Assembly (NCBI GenBank): GCA_041686955.1
Contig: JAWLCV010000020.1
Span: 1 to 57,929 of the forward strand
Direction: 5' to 3'
Source of the DNA: UBA7803 sp041686955
GTDB taxonomy: Bacteria; Pseudomonadota; Gammaproteobacteria; Pseudomonadales; Azotimanducaceae
Length of the DNA stretch: 57,929 nucleotides
Shown here: positions 1 through 7,484 of the stretch, one piece after another
How the letters are laid out: every line of letters begins with the position of its first letter
Position numbering within the stretch: the stretch's first letter is position 1
Notes under the pieces: model-generated
The model's database searches: none
Told to the model about the DNA's origin: nothing
The model's input: the letters and a program-made list of their open reading frames with translations, nothing else
Program-made: the position numbers and the translations under genes

Positions 1-1
1 G

Positions 2-169
2 GAGTTCTACAAGGGCCTGGTGTTTCGCGTGCTCGGCCTGCCGCCGCGCTTCTTCACCGCCCTGTTCGGCATGGCGCGCGTGTTCGGCTACCTGGCGCAT
101 TTCGTCGAGTGCCGCCAGGACAATCGGCTGGTGCGGCCGCAGGCGCATTATGTGGGGCCGAGACCGTAG
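2..169 (+). CDS. gltA: Citrate synthase, C-terminal fragment (5' end outside window)
   Basis: The open frame from the left edge gives 55 residues with the typical citrate synthase ending: a run containing RFFTALFGMARVFGYLAH, then a short tail with LVRP and HYVGP before TAG. The enzyme condenses acetyl-CoA (or propionyl-CoA in the methylcitrate branch) with oxaloacetate in the cytoplasm. The fragment is too short to separate citrate synthase from 2-methylcitrate synthase. The stop lies six bases before a heptad palindrome that fills the gap to the convergent GNAT gene. Confidence 0.85.
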   Translation, partial: EFYKGLVFRVLGLPPRFFTALFGMARVFGYLAHFVECRQDNRLVRPQAHYVGPRP

Positions 170-174
170 CCGTT

Positions 175-273
175 CGCTGTCCGCTTTCCGCTGTCCGCTA
201 TCCGCTGGAGGGATGTCGCAGGCTCTGGCGAAGGAGCTCTAGCGGAAGGCGGAAGGCGGAAAGCGGATAGCGA
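175..273. repeat. Heptad-armed palindromic element, copy 1 (family A)
   Basis: The left arm (175-211) is a run of seven-base units of the form CGCTNTC, ending CGCTGGAGGG. The right arm (240-273) is the inverted counterpart (AGCGGAA, AGCGGAT and variants). About 28 bases lie between the arms. The element occupies essentially the whole gap between the citrate synthase stop and the stop of the convergent GNAT gene. The same structure recurs at 16306, 42806, 55122 and 55825. Confidence 0.85.
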
Positions 274-276
274 TAT

Positions 277-687
277 TCATTCCGGCTCCAACTCCAGCCG
301 CAACTCCCCTTCCCACGGCTCGAAGCCGAGCTTTTCGAGGAAGCGCCGGGCGGCGGGATCGAGGCCGCCGGCGGCGGGGGCGAGGATCTCCCGGGCGCCC
401 TTGCTCTCCGCGAGGCCGATGGCGTGGCCGGCGAGCCAGCGGCCGAGGCCCCGGCGACGGAAACCCTCCGCCACCGCGAGCGCCAGCAGGTGGAAGCGGA
501 CCGGCGTGACCGGGAGAATGGCATAGGCGCCCACGGCACGCTCACCGAGCTTGGCCACCCGCACCAGGTTCGGCTCGATCACTTCGGCCAGGGTCTCCTC
601 CGGCGCGCCGCCGGCGGCGAGCAGTTCCCAGGGGACCTCGTCCGGGTAGGGGCGGAAGATGTGGACGTCCCGGGGGCGCCAGGCCAC
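277..687 (-). CDS. GNAT-family N-acetyltransferase
   Basis: This 136-residue protein has the GNAT acetyl-CoA binding loop RRRGLGRWLAG near residues 77-87. It is followed by a helix and a C-terminal FLEKLGFEPWEGELRLELEP segment typical of the last strands of the fold. It should transfer an acetyl group from acetyl-CoA to an amine, but the substrate cannot be read from the sequence. The start is GTG at 687, ten bases after the stop of the upstream PLP enzyme gene, so it is probably the last gene of a three-gene operon with the NTF2-like and trans-sulfuration genes. Confidence 0.8.
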   Translation of the reverse strand: MAWRPRDVHIFRPYPDEVPWELLAAGGAPEETLAEVIEPNLVRVAKLGERAVGAYAILPVTPVRFHLLALAVAEGFRRRGLGRWLAGHAIGLAESKGAREILAPAAGGLDPAARRFLEKLGFEPWEGELRLELEPE

Positions 688-697
688 GGCCGCCGCC

Positions 698-1855
698 TCA
701 GGAGAGCGCCTGGTCGAGGTCCGCCAGCAGGTCGTCGGCGGTCTCGATGCCCACCGACAGGCGGATCAGCCCGTCGTCGATGCCCAACGCGGCGCGTTTC
801 TCCGCCGGCATGCTGGCGTGGGTCATGAGCGCCGGATGCTCGATGAGGGACTCCACCCCACCCAGACTCTCCGCCAGGCTGAACACCCGCACCCGTTCCA
901 GCAGGCGCCGGGCGGCGTCGAGCCCGCCGCGGACGCGGAAGCTCAGCATGCCGCCGTGGCCCGAGGTCTGCCGGCACGCCAGCGCATGCTGGGGATGGCT
1001 CGGCAGGCCCGGGTACGCAACCCAGTCCACCGCCGGATGCGCCTCGAGAAAACGCGCCACGGCGTGCGCGTTGTGCTCGTGGGCGCGCATGCGCACCGCC
1101 AGGGTCTTCAGGCTGCGCAGGCACAGGTAGGCGTCGAACGTGCTCTGAATGCCGCCCAGGGTATTGGAGAGAAACGCCAGCCGCTCCGCCAGCGCCTCGT
1201 CGTCGGTGACCACCAACCCGCCCACCAGGTCGCTGTGACCGTTCACGTACTTGGTGGTGGAATGCAGCACCAGATCCGCCCCCAGCTCCAGGGGACGCTG
1301 GAAGAAGGGGCTCAGAAAGGTGTTGTCCACCATGAGCCAGGCGCCGTGGGCGTGGGCGATCTCCGCCACCGCCGCGATGTCCACCAGCTTCATCAACGGA
1401 TTGCTGGGTGACTCGATCCACACCATGCGGGTGCGGGGACCCATGGCCGCCTCCAGCGCCGTCGGGTCAGACAGGTCCAGGTAGGTGAAGTCCAGCCCCT
1501 GCCGGCGGAACACCTGCTCGAACATCCGATAGGTGCCCCCGTACATGTCGTCGCAGCAGACCACGTGGTCGCCCTGGGACAGCAGGTGCACGGCGGTGGC
1601 GGCGCCGATGCAGCCGGAGGCGAACGCGAAGCCGAAGCGCCCGCCCTCCAGGTTGGCCACACAGGTTTCGTACGCGTGGCGGGTGGGGTTATGGGAACGG
1701 CTGTACTCGTAGCCCCGGTGCTCCCCGGGGGAGCTGTGCACGTACGTGGAGGACAGATACACCGGAGTCACCACCGCACCCGTCGTGGGGTCGGGTTCCT
1801 GCCCCGCGTGAATGGCCCGGGTCTCGAAGCCGAAGCGGTCTTTGCTCCATTCCAT
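698..1855 (-). CDS. PLP-dependent trans-sulfuration enzyme (cystathionine gamma-synthase/lyase family)
   Basis: This 385-residue Cys/Met-metabolism PLP enzyme starts FETRAIHAGQ and PVYLSSTY and keeps the YSRSHNPTR loop. The PLP-binding lysine is in HSTTKYVNGHSD (about K202), with the C-terminal SLGGVESLIEHPALMTHAS segment. Family members make or cleave cystathionine, using homoserine esters, cysteine or homocysteine; synthase and lyase cannot be separated here. The ATG at 1855 is preferred because a GAGG site lies about eight bases upstream, whereas a longer reading runs into the NTF2-like gene. The nearby mtnA locus fits a sulfur amino acid theme. Confidence 0.88.
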   Translation of the reverse strand: MEWSKDRFGFETRAIHAGQEPDPTTGAVVTPVYLSSTYVHSSPGEHRGYEYSRSHNPTRHAYETCVANLEGGRFGFAFASGCIGAATAVHLLSQGDHVVCCDDMYGGTYRMFEQVFRRQGLDFTYLDLSDPTALEAAMGPRTRMVWIESPSNPLMKLVDIAAVAEIAHAHGAWLMVDNTFLSPFFQRPLELGADLVLHSTTKYVNGHSDLVGGLVVTDDEALAERLAFLSNTLGGIQSTFDAYLCLRSLKTLAVRMRAHEHNAHAVARFLEAHPAVDWVAYPGLPSHPQHALACRQTSGHGGMLSFRVRGGLDAARRLLERVRVFSLAESLGGVESLIEHPALMTHASMPAEKRAALGIDDGLIRLSVGIETADDLLADLDQALS

Positions 1856-1865
1856 CTCGGCAGCC

Positions 1866-2345
1866 TCAGGGGGCGAAGCTGGAACGGGCGCGAACACCCC
1901 AGCGGCCGTCGACACGCTCCACCACGTAGATGGAATCGTAGGAGGCCATCCGCGCCCCGGCGGCGTCGTAGCGGGTGAAGGTCACGGCGATGTGCACCTT
2001 GTCCGGCGACGCCTGAACAACCTTCATGTCGTCCCAGGTACTGTGATCCCAGCCGGTTTCCGCGGCGAAGCGCTCCAGATCCATGGCGTCGAGAAAGTCG
2101 TCGCGCTCGGCGTAGACACGCACCGAGCCGCCGGCGATCCGCACGTGAGGAAAGTGCAGGGTCTCGGCCCAGGCCGCCTCGTCCCGGGCATTGAACGCTT
2201 CGAGAAACGCCTCCATCACCGCCTTCGCCGCCTCGGGCGCCAGGGCGGCGTCGCCCGCCGCGTGTGCCGGCGCCGGGCCGGCAAGCCCGGCGGCCACGAC
2301 CGCGGCGGCGAGAACGGCCGACCTACGGAAACGGGCTGGAAGCAT
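1866..2345 (-). CDS. Exported NTF2/SnoaL-like protein
   Basis: This 159-residue protein has an N-terminal signal peptide (LPARFRRSAVLAAAVVAAGL, then an APAHAA cleavage region). A small alpha/beta cone domain of the nuclear-transport-factor-2 type follows: an early helix AVMEAFLEAFNARD, WAETLHFPHVRI, and closing strands with VYVVERVDGRWGVRARSSF. Such domains are often small enzymes, binding proteins or dimerisation modules, so no function is assigned. The ATG at 2345 is chosen because it gives a clean signal peptide. It sits ten bases upstream of the trans-sulfuration gene and is probably co-transcribed with it. Confidence 0.72.
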   Translation of the reverse strand: MLPARFRRSAVLAAAVVAAGLAGPAPAHAAGDAALAPEAAKAVMEAFLEAFNARDEAAWAETLHFPHVRIAGGSVRVYAERDDFLDAMDLERFAAETGWDHSTWDDMKVVQASPDKVHIAVTFTRYDAAGARMASYDSIYVVERVDGRWGVRARSSFAP

Positions 2346-2463
2346 GTGGGGGGCCTCGTCGCTACACTGGCCGGGCACAGTAGCCCCAGCGCCGCGGTGG
2401 TTCAAGCGCGAGCGCCCGCCGGCCCGCCTTCCGGCCCGGGCGCCGATCCAGTATCTTGCGGCC

Positions 2464-3117
2464 ATGGCCACACAGGCGCCCGTCACCCCCGACGAGGGAA
2501 CCATTCGCTTCGCCTACGCCCTGGAGGCGCCGGAGGGGCCGGTGGCGCCCCCGGACCTGCTCACGCAGCTGCGCGGCTGGCGTCACGTGCTCCGGCGGCT
2601 CTCGCTGGTGGGGCAGGATGCGATCCGCTACGGCGGGTTCGGCTTCGGCAACCTGAGCGCCCGGGATCCGCAGCAGCCCGGGGAGTTTCTGATCACCGCC
2701 AGCCAGACCAGCGGCGTGGAAGACCTGGAAGACGCGGATCTGGTGCGGATCACCGGCTGCAATCCCGCCCGATTCTGGGTGGACGCCGTGGGACATCAGC
2801 CGCCCTCCTCCGAGTCGCTCACCCACGCCATGATCTACGAATCCGACCCCGCCATTGCCTGGATCTTCCATGGTCACAGCCCGGAGATCTGGGAGGGTGC
2901 ACAAGCTCTCGGCGTGCCTGCGATTCCCGAGGAGATCGCCTACGGCTCCGCCGAACTGGCGGACGCGATGGCCGACCTGCTGCATGGGCACGCCGAGCGG
3001 CCGCTCCTCTTCGTGACTCTGGGACACCGGGACGGCGTGTTCGCCTGCGGCGCTACGGCGCGCGATGCGGGCGCCGCCCTGGTGGACGTGCTGGGCCGGG
3101 CCGCGGCGCTGCCGTGA
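2464..3117 (+). CDS. Class II aldolase/adducin-family protein (likely methylthioribulose-phosphate metabolism)
   Basis: This 217-residue class II aldolase-fold protein has the zinc ligands IFHGH (H136, H138) and LGHRDG (H188), and the conserved acid in PPSSESLTHA (about E117). The GNLSAR and FLITASQTSG phosphate-binding segments are present. It overlaps mtnA through a GTGA junction, so the substrate is probably methylthioribulose 1-phosphate. It could be the dehydratase MtnB of the classical methionine salvage pathway, or a methylthioribulose-phosphate aldolase of the DHAP shunt. No mtnC or mtnD lies nearby, which leaves the aldolase possibility open. Confidence 0.8.
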   Translation: MATQAPVTPDEGTIRFAYALEAPEGPVAPPDLLTQLRGWRHVLRRLSLVGQDAIRYGGFGFGNLSARDPQQPGEFLITASQTSGVEDLEDADLVRITGCNPARFWVDAVGHQPPSSESLTHAMIYESDPAIAWIFHGHSPEIWEGAQALGVPAIPEEIAYGSAELADAMADLLHGHAERPLLFVTLGHRDGVFACGATARDAGAALVDVLGRAAALP

Positions 3118-4133
3118 GCGTCCCGCCCGCCATCCGCTGGGAGGACGGCACCCTGCTGCTCCTCGATCAGCGGTGCCTGCCCCACCGCGTGGCCTACCTG
3201 CCCATCGCCGACATCGAAGACGCAGTGCACGCCATCCGCACCCTGGCGGTGCGGGGAGCTCCCGCCATCGGCATCGCCGCCGGGTACGCGCTGGTGGCGG
3301 CCATGAGCCGGGAGACCGCACCGGCGACTGGGCCCGGGTTCGTGGCCCGGCTGGAGGAACTGGCGGCGCGGCTGCGCGCTGCCCGGCCCACCGCGGTCAA
3401 CCTGGCGTGGGCCACCGAGCGCATCGTCGGCCGCGCTCGGCGCGAGCCCTGCCTCGAGGCCATCCGCCGCGAGGCGGAGACCCTGCACCGGGAGGACGAG
3501 GAGATCTGCCGCGGCATCGGCCGCCACGGGCAGCCGCTCATCGCCCCCGGCGCCGGGGTGCTCACGCACTGCAACGCGGGTGCCCTGGCGGTTTCCTGCC
3601 TCGGCACCGCCACCGCCCCCATGTACCTGTGCCATCAGGCGGGGGTGCCCTTCCGGGTGTTCGTGGACGAGACCCGGCCCCTGCTGCAGGGCGCCCGGCT
3701 CACCGCCTGGGAACTGGACGCGGCCGGCATCGACGTGACCCTGGTGTGCGACAACATGGCGGCGAGCCTCATGGCGGCGGGGGAGGTGGACCTGGTGCTG
3801 GTGGGCGCCGACCGGGTGACCCGCAACGGCGACGTGGTCAACAAGATCGGCACCCTGAATCTGGCGGTGCTGTGCCGGCATTTCCAGGTGCCGTTCTATG
3901 TCGCCTGCCCGTCGCCAACCTACGACCCGGCCACGCCGGCCGGCGCCGACGTGGTGATCGAGCAACGGGATGCCGAGGAAGTGCTGGGCAGCGCGGCGGC
4001 GCGGGTGGCCGTGCGCAACCCGGCGTTCGACGTCACCCCGGCGGAGCTGGTCACCGGCATCGTCACCGAGCACGGCATCGCCCGTCCGCCGCTGGCCGAC
4101 TCACTGGCCCGGCTGCTCGGCGGCGGCGAGTAG
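3114..4133 (+). CDS. mtnA: S-methyl-5-thioribose-1-phosphate isomerase
   Basis: This 339-residue eIF2B-like sugar-phosphate isomerase converts methylthioribose 1-phosphate to methylthioribulose 1-phosphate in methylthioadenosine salvage. Visible motifs are AVRGAPAIG (45-53), THCNAGALA with the catalytic cysteine near 153, VFVDETRPLLQGARLTAWEL (183-202), and GADRVTRNGDVVNKIGT with the catalytic aspartate near 233. Translation starts at GTG, overlapping the aldolase stop (GTGA), so the two are translationally coupled. It ends ten bases from the convergent thpR gene. Confidence 0.95.
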   Translation: MSVPPAIRWEDGTLLLLDQRCLPHRVAYLPIADIEDAVHAIRTLAVRGAPAIGIAAGYALVAAMSRETAPATGPGFVARLEELAARLRAARPTAVNLAWATERIVGRARREPCLEAIRREAETLHREDEEICRGIGRHGQPLIAPGAGVLTHCNAGALAVSCLGTATAPMYLCHQAGVPFRVFVDETRPLLQGARLTAWELDAAGIDVTLVCDNMAASLMAAGEVDLVLVGADRVTRNGDVVNKIGTLNLAVLCRHFQVPFYVACPSPTYDPATPAGADVVIEQRDAEEVLGSAAARVAVRNPAFDVTPAELVTGIVTEHGIARPPLADSLARLLGGGE

Positions 4134-4143
4134 CGGCACACGT

Positions 4144-4710
4144 TCAGCTCACGGGCCGGTAGCGGGCGCCTTCCGCCAGGGTATCGCTGCGGTACAGGGC
4201 GGGCGGACGAAGCTCGAGATCCACGGGCGGCTCCAGAGTGAGCGGCCGGAACGGGTGGGGACGCCCCTGCCGCCGGACGGTGACGTGCGGCCTGAACGCC
4301 CGGCCATCGGAACCCAGCTCCGCCTCCAGCCGCTCGTGCCACTCGGCGAGTCGGGCATGGGGCTCCAGCTCCGCCACCAGATTCCGCGCCCGCGCCGATC
4401 GCGGCAGGCCCACGAAGCCCACCGCCCGAACCGTCACCGGCTGGGGATCGAGGCGGCGAATCAGCTCCAGCAGGTCCGGCAGCGCTTCCACCGGCGTGGT
4501 GCCAAGAAAGGCGAGGGTCACGTGCAGGTTGTCCGTGGGCACCGGCCGGGAACTCGGCACCCGCCGCGGCGCCGGCGCCTGTGCCCCGGCGCCGGCGACG
4601 GCCTGAAACGCCCGCTCCAGACGCTGCGCCGATTCCGCCGCGAGGAACGCGCCGACGAAGCAGCGCAGCACGTCGCCGGAGGCGGTTCGATTGCCGGTGT
4701 TCTCCGCCAC
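4144..4710 (-). CDS. thpR: RNA 2',3'-cyclic phosphodiesterase (2H family)
   Basis: This 188-residue 2H phosphoesterase has both HxT/S motifs, HVTL (63-66) and HVTV (142-145), inside the usual DNLHVTLAFLG and FRPHVTVRR contexts. Family members (also called LigT, 2'-5' RNA ligase) open 2',3'-cyclic phosphates of RNA. The start is GTG at 4710, and the N-terminus before LRCFVGAF is slightly long, so a later start is possible. It converges on mtnA with a ten-base gap and no repeat element. Confidence 0.88.
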   Translation of the reverse strand: MAENTGNRTASGDVLRCFVGAFLAAESAQRLERAFQAVAGAGAQAPAPRRVPSSRPVPTDNLHVTLAFLGTTPVEALPDLLELIRRLDPQPVTVRAVGFVGLPRSARARNLVAELEPHARLAEWHERLEAELGSDGRAFRPHVTVRRQGRPHPFRPLTLEPPVDLELRPPALYRSDTLAEGARYRPVS

Positions 4711-4819
4711 CCGGGCAGGCTAGCGGTTTCCCGGCGCCGGGAAAAGGCCGGCGCCGACTGACTCCGCGCAGCGGTCGGGCTAGCATCTGCCACCGTCGAA
4801 GTGCTACCGGAGTTCGTCC

Positions 4820-5347
4820 ATGAGCCGCTACCGGCCGCCCAGGCCCCGGCCCTCCCCTTACATCACGCCGGATGGCTACGCGCGCATGAACCTGGAGCTG
4901 AAGACTCTGTGGAAGGTGGAGCGGCCCCAGGTCACCCGGAAGGTGGCCGAGGCGGCCGCCATGGGGGACCGTTCGGAGAACGCGGAGTACATCTACGGCA
5001 AGAAGCAGCTTCGGCAGATCGATGCCCGGGTTCGATTCCTGTCGAAACGCCTGGAGGAGCTGACGGTGGTGGACCGGCCGCCCCCCGACACCAGCCGGGT
5101 GTTCTTCGGCGCCTGGGTGACCCTGGAGGACGAGGCCGGTACGCGGCTGCGGTACCGGCTGGTCGGCCCCGACGAGTTCGACATGGCGCCGGAGTTCATC
5201 AGCATCGACTCCCCCGTGGCACGGGCCCTGCTGAAGAAACGGGTGGACGACGAAGTCCGGCTGACGCTCCAGGGGGACGCGCGGACCTACTGGGTCGTCG
5301 CCATCGACTACCGGCCACCGACGGATCTGCCCGCCTCCAGCGTATAA
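4820..5347 (+). CDS. greB: Transcription elongation factor GreB
   Basis: This 175-residue cleavage factor rescues backtracked RNA polymerase. It has an N-terminal coiled-coil, with the conserved acidic tip in MGDRSENAEYIYGKK (about 48-62) and YITPDGYARMNLEL before it. The C-terminal FKBP-like domain contains VDEFDMAP-like and DSPVARALLKK segments. The YIYGKK stretch and the overall length fit GreB better than GreA. It stands alone upstream of the EF-hand gene. Confidence 0.93.
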   Translation: MSRYRPPRPRPSPYITPDGYARMNLELKTLWKVERPQVTRKVAEAAAMGDRSENAEYIYGKKQLRQIDARVRFLSKRLEELTVVDRPPPDTSRVFFGAWVTLEDEAGTRLRYRLVGPDEFDMAPEFISIDSPVARALLKKRVDDEVRLTLQGDARTYWVVAIDYRPPTDLPASSV

Positions 5348-5376
5348 AGGGGTGCGACGACAACACAGGAGCAGTC

Positions 5377-5979
5377 ATGAAACGATTCCGCAGATTTCCG
5401 AGCGCGCGGCCTTTCGGGGCCGTGGCCCTCGGCGCCGTTCTCGCCGCGCCCCTGCTGGCCCAGGCCGGCGACCGCAAGCCGGAGTTCCCCATCTCCCTGG
5501 AGGAGGCACGGGCGCAAGCGGAAGCCCGCTTCCAGGAGCTCGACGCCGACGGCGACGGCGAGATCAGCGCCAGCGAGTTCGCCCAGGCGCCCATGCCCCG
5601 GTTCCACCACCGGCTTGAAGGAAAATCGTATCGGGCCGGCTCCAGGGCCGACGATCGGCGCCGCGCCCCGGACACCGCGGAGCGCCAGGCCCGCCGCGAG
5701 GCGAGCGAGTCGGAGCTGTTCGCCCGTCTCGACGAAAACGGCGACGGCCAGCTCTCTCAGGCGGAGTTTTCCAGGGAACGGGTTCGCGAGGCGAGGCAAA
5801 GCATGGCCCGGGAGCAGATGTTCCAGCGCCTCGACGACGACGGCGACGGCACCCTGAGCCGCGACGAGCTTCCCGACATGGTATCGCGACTCGAAGCGAT
5901 GGACGCCGACGATGACGGCCAGGTGACCCAAGACGAAGCCCGCGCCTACCACCGGGAACGCCGGGGCGACCGGGGCTGA
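5377..5979 (+). CDS. Exported calcium-binding protein with four EF-hand loops
   Basis: This 200-residue protein has a signal peptide (MKRFRRF, hydrophobic core AVALGAVLAAPLLAQA, cleavage near 30). Four canonical twelve-residue EF-hand loops start at D56 (DADGDGEISASE), D119 (DENGDGQLSQAE), D153 (DDDGDGTLSRDE) and D176 (DADDDGQVTQDE). All keep acidic ligands at positions 1, 3, 5 and 12. The middle (75-115) is basic and low complexity. It should bind calcium in the periplasm. The gene directly precedes an ECF sigma factor, anti-sigma candidate and periplasmic sensor, so a role in envelope calcium or metal sensing is plausible but unproven. Confidence 0.88.
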   Translation: MKRFRRFPSARPFGAVALGAVLAAPLLAQAGDRKPEFPISLEEARAQAEARFQELDADGDGEISASEFAQAPMPRFHHRLEGKSYRAGSRADDRRRAPDTAERQARREASESELFARLDENGDGQLSQAEFSRERVREARQSMAREQMFQRLDDDGDGTLSRDELPDMVSRLEAMDADDDGQVTQDEARAYHRERRGDRG

Positions 5980-6005
5980 GCCGCCGCGAGCGCTGCGGCC
6001 CGGCG

Positions 6006-6560
6006 ATGGCGGAGGACGATGACGACGTCCTCATGGCCCTGGTGCAGCAGAAGCGCGACCAGCACGCCTTCCGGCGCCTGGTCGCGCGCCATCTGACCAG
6101 CATCCACCGCTACCTGCTGCGTCTCACCGGCTCCGCGGCCGATGCCGACGAGCTCTGTCAGGAGACGTTTCTCAAGCTGTGGGCGCGGGCCGACTCGTAC
6201 CGGCCGGGCAAGGTCCGGCTCGGCACCTGGCTGCACCGCATCGCCCACAACCTGGCGGTGGACGAGCTGCGGCGGCCCCGGCGGGAGGGCTCCGAGGCGC
6301 TGGATTCGGCCGCGGATCCCGGCGCCGGCCCGGAGGCGCTGACCGAGTCGAGCCGCGCCCGGGAACGGCTCGACGCCGCGATGGCCGCGTTGCCCGCCAA
6401 CCAGCGCTCGGCGCTGCTGCTCTGCCAGGTCCAGGGCTTCTCCAACGCCGAGGCGGCACGGATCATGGGGGTGAGCGTGCGAAGCCTCGAATCGTTGCTG
6501 GCCCGGGCACGGCGGACGCTGCGCACGCGCCTGGAAAACATCGACGGGAGCCCTCCATGA
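6006..6560 (+). CDS. ECF-type RNA polymerase sigma factor
   Basis: This 184-residue sigma-70 family protein has region 2 in the first half (FRRLVARHLTSIHRYLLRL, then DADELCQETFLKLW and TWLHRIAHNLAVDELRR). Region 4 with a helix-turn-helix is in the second half (LPANQRSALLLCQVQGFSNA, then EAARIMGVSVRSLESLLARA). No region 3 is present, which defines the ECF type. It starts 26 bases after the EF-hand gene and its stop overlaps a 13-codon mini-ORF. The following genes encode a one-TM protein and a periplasmic sensor-like protein, the usual partners that hold an ECF factor inactive. Confidence 0.93.
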   Translation: MAEDDDDVLMALVQQKRDQHAFRRLVARHLTSIHRYLLRLTGSAADADELCQETFLKLWARADSYRPGKVRLGTWLHRIAHNLAVDELRRPRREGSEALDSAADPGAGPEALTESSRARERLDAAMAALPANQRSALLLCQVQGFSNAEAARIMGVSVRSLESLLARARRTLRTRLENIDGSPP

Positions 6561-6598
6561 ACACCTGGCCGCCGCCGACGAGGGGTAACCACGTATGA
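6557..6598 (+). CDS. Possible 13-codon bridging ORF between sigma and anti-sigma genes
   Basis: An ATG at 6557 overlaps the sigma-factor stop (ATGA, 6557-6560). The reading frame MNTWPPPTRGNHV ends at a TGA (6596-6598) that overlaps the ATG of the next gene (ATGA, 6595-6598). The short frame therefore joins its neighbours by two stop-start overlaps. It contains Trp-Pro-Pro-Pro, and runs of three prolines are known to slow ribosomes unless EF-P acts. It may be chance, because a good Shine-Dalgarno (GAGGGG) for the downstream gene lies inside it. Confidence 0.3.
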   Translation: MNTWPPPTRGNHV

Positions 6599-7014
6599 CC
6601 GATGACGAGTTCGAAGACGCCCTCGACCGCTGGGGCGCGGACCTGAACCGCTGGCCCGAGCGGGAAGCCGGGAAGGCGCGGCGCGTTCTCGCGGTGAGCC
6701 GCCGGGCCCGCCGCATGCTGACCGCCGCCCGGTCCCTGGACGAGCAGCTCCGGGGTCTGCGCGATCACGCCCCGCCCGCGTATCTGGAGCCGCGAATCAT
6801 GGCCCGGCTGGACACGAACGGCGTCCCCGGATGGGTGTTCCCCTGGATCGTCCGCGGCCGCTGGCGGCCGGCGCTGCTGGCGCTGGCCGTTGGTGCCGGC
6901 GGCTTCCTGCTCGGACAGAGCGTCGCGGGGCCGGAGTATTCGGAGCTCACGGAGGAGGTGATGACCCTGGCATTCAGCGATCTGTACGCGGAGGTGAACG
7001 ATGTGGCGCCGTAG
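6595..7014 (+). CDS. Single-TM anti-sigma factor candidate
   Basis: This 139-residue protein has a charged cytoplasmic N-terminal part (about 1-90, starting MTDDEFEDALDRWGADLNRW). One membrane segment near 92-113 (ALLALAVGAGGFLLG) and a short periplasmic tail follow. I see no HxxxCxxC zinc motif, so it is not a classical ZAS-type anti-sigma factor. The assignment rests on topology and on its place between an ECF sigma gene and a sensor gene that overlaps it by 14 bases. A GAGGGG ribosome site precedes the ATG. Confidence 0.7.
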   Translation: MTDDEFEDALDRWGADLNRWPEREAGKARRVLAVSRRARRMLTAARSLDEQLRGLRDHAPPAYLEPRIMARLDTNGVPGWVFPWIVRGRWRPALLALAVGAGGFLLGQSVAGPEYSELTEEVMTLAFSDLYAEVNDVAP

Positions 7015-7471
7015 CTGGCTGACCATCGCCCTGGTGGTGTCGTTGGCGCTGAACCTGGCGCTGGGCGGCTTCCTGCTCGGCCGCCTGAGCCACCCCGCGG
7101 CGCCCGCGGTGCTGGAGCCCGGCATCGGCTTGTTCCGGGTGGTGCGCGAGCTTCCGGAGCCGCGCCGCGAGGAGCTGCGACCCATGCTGCGCGCGCACCT
7201 GCGCTCGCTGCGGCCCGAGATCCGCGCGATCCGGGAGGCTCAGCAGCGCATCGACGCCGCCCTCGGCCGGCAACCGTTCGCCGCGAACGATCTGGCCGCG
7301 GCCCTGGAGGACTTCAGAGCCGCGCTCCTGGCCAGTCAGGTCCGCAGTCACGGGTTCCTGGTGCAGGTCGCGGCGGCCATGACCCCGGAGGAGCGGGTGC
7401 TGCTGCGGCGGACCCTGACCCGGCGGCCACACCGCCACCGCAGCCGGGCCGACGACGGCTCCAACGAATGA
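7001..7471 (+). CDS. Periplasmic metal-sensor-like protein (CnrX/CpxP-type)
   Basis: This 156-residue protein has an N-terminal membrane anchor (about 6-26, LTIALVVSLALNLALGGFLL). An all-helical, Arg/Glu-rich periplasmic domain follows, with an LPEPRREELRPML helix, a long amphipathic helix and a TPEERVLLRRTL motif that resembles the LTPEQR signature of heavy-metal-resistance sensors. The tail is His/Arg rich (RRPHRHRSR). It probably receives a periplasmic signal and acts on the upstream anti-sigma protein, as CnrX does for CnrY-CnrH. The ligand is unknown. Confidence 0.7.
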   Translation: MWRRSWLTIALVVSLALNLALGGFLLGRLSHPAAPAVLEPGIGLFRVVRELPEPRREELRPMLRAHLRSLRPEIRAIREAQQRIDAALGRQPFAANDLAAALEDFRAALLASQVRSHGFLVQVAAAMTPEERVLLRRTLTRRPHRHRSRADDGSNE

Positions 7472-7484
7472 TACGATCCGCGCC

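Noticed and set aside
175..273. CRISPR-like array from repeated units
   Set aside because: Units are seven bases, contiguous, without spacers, and arranged as inverted arms; no cas genes are present.
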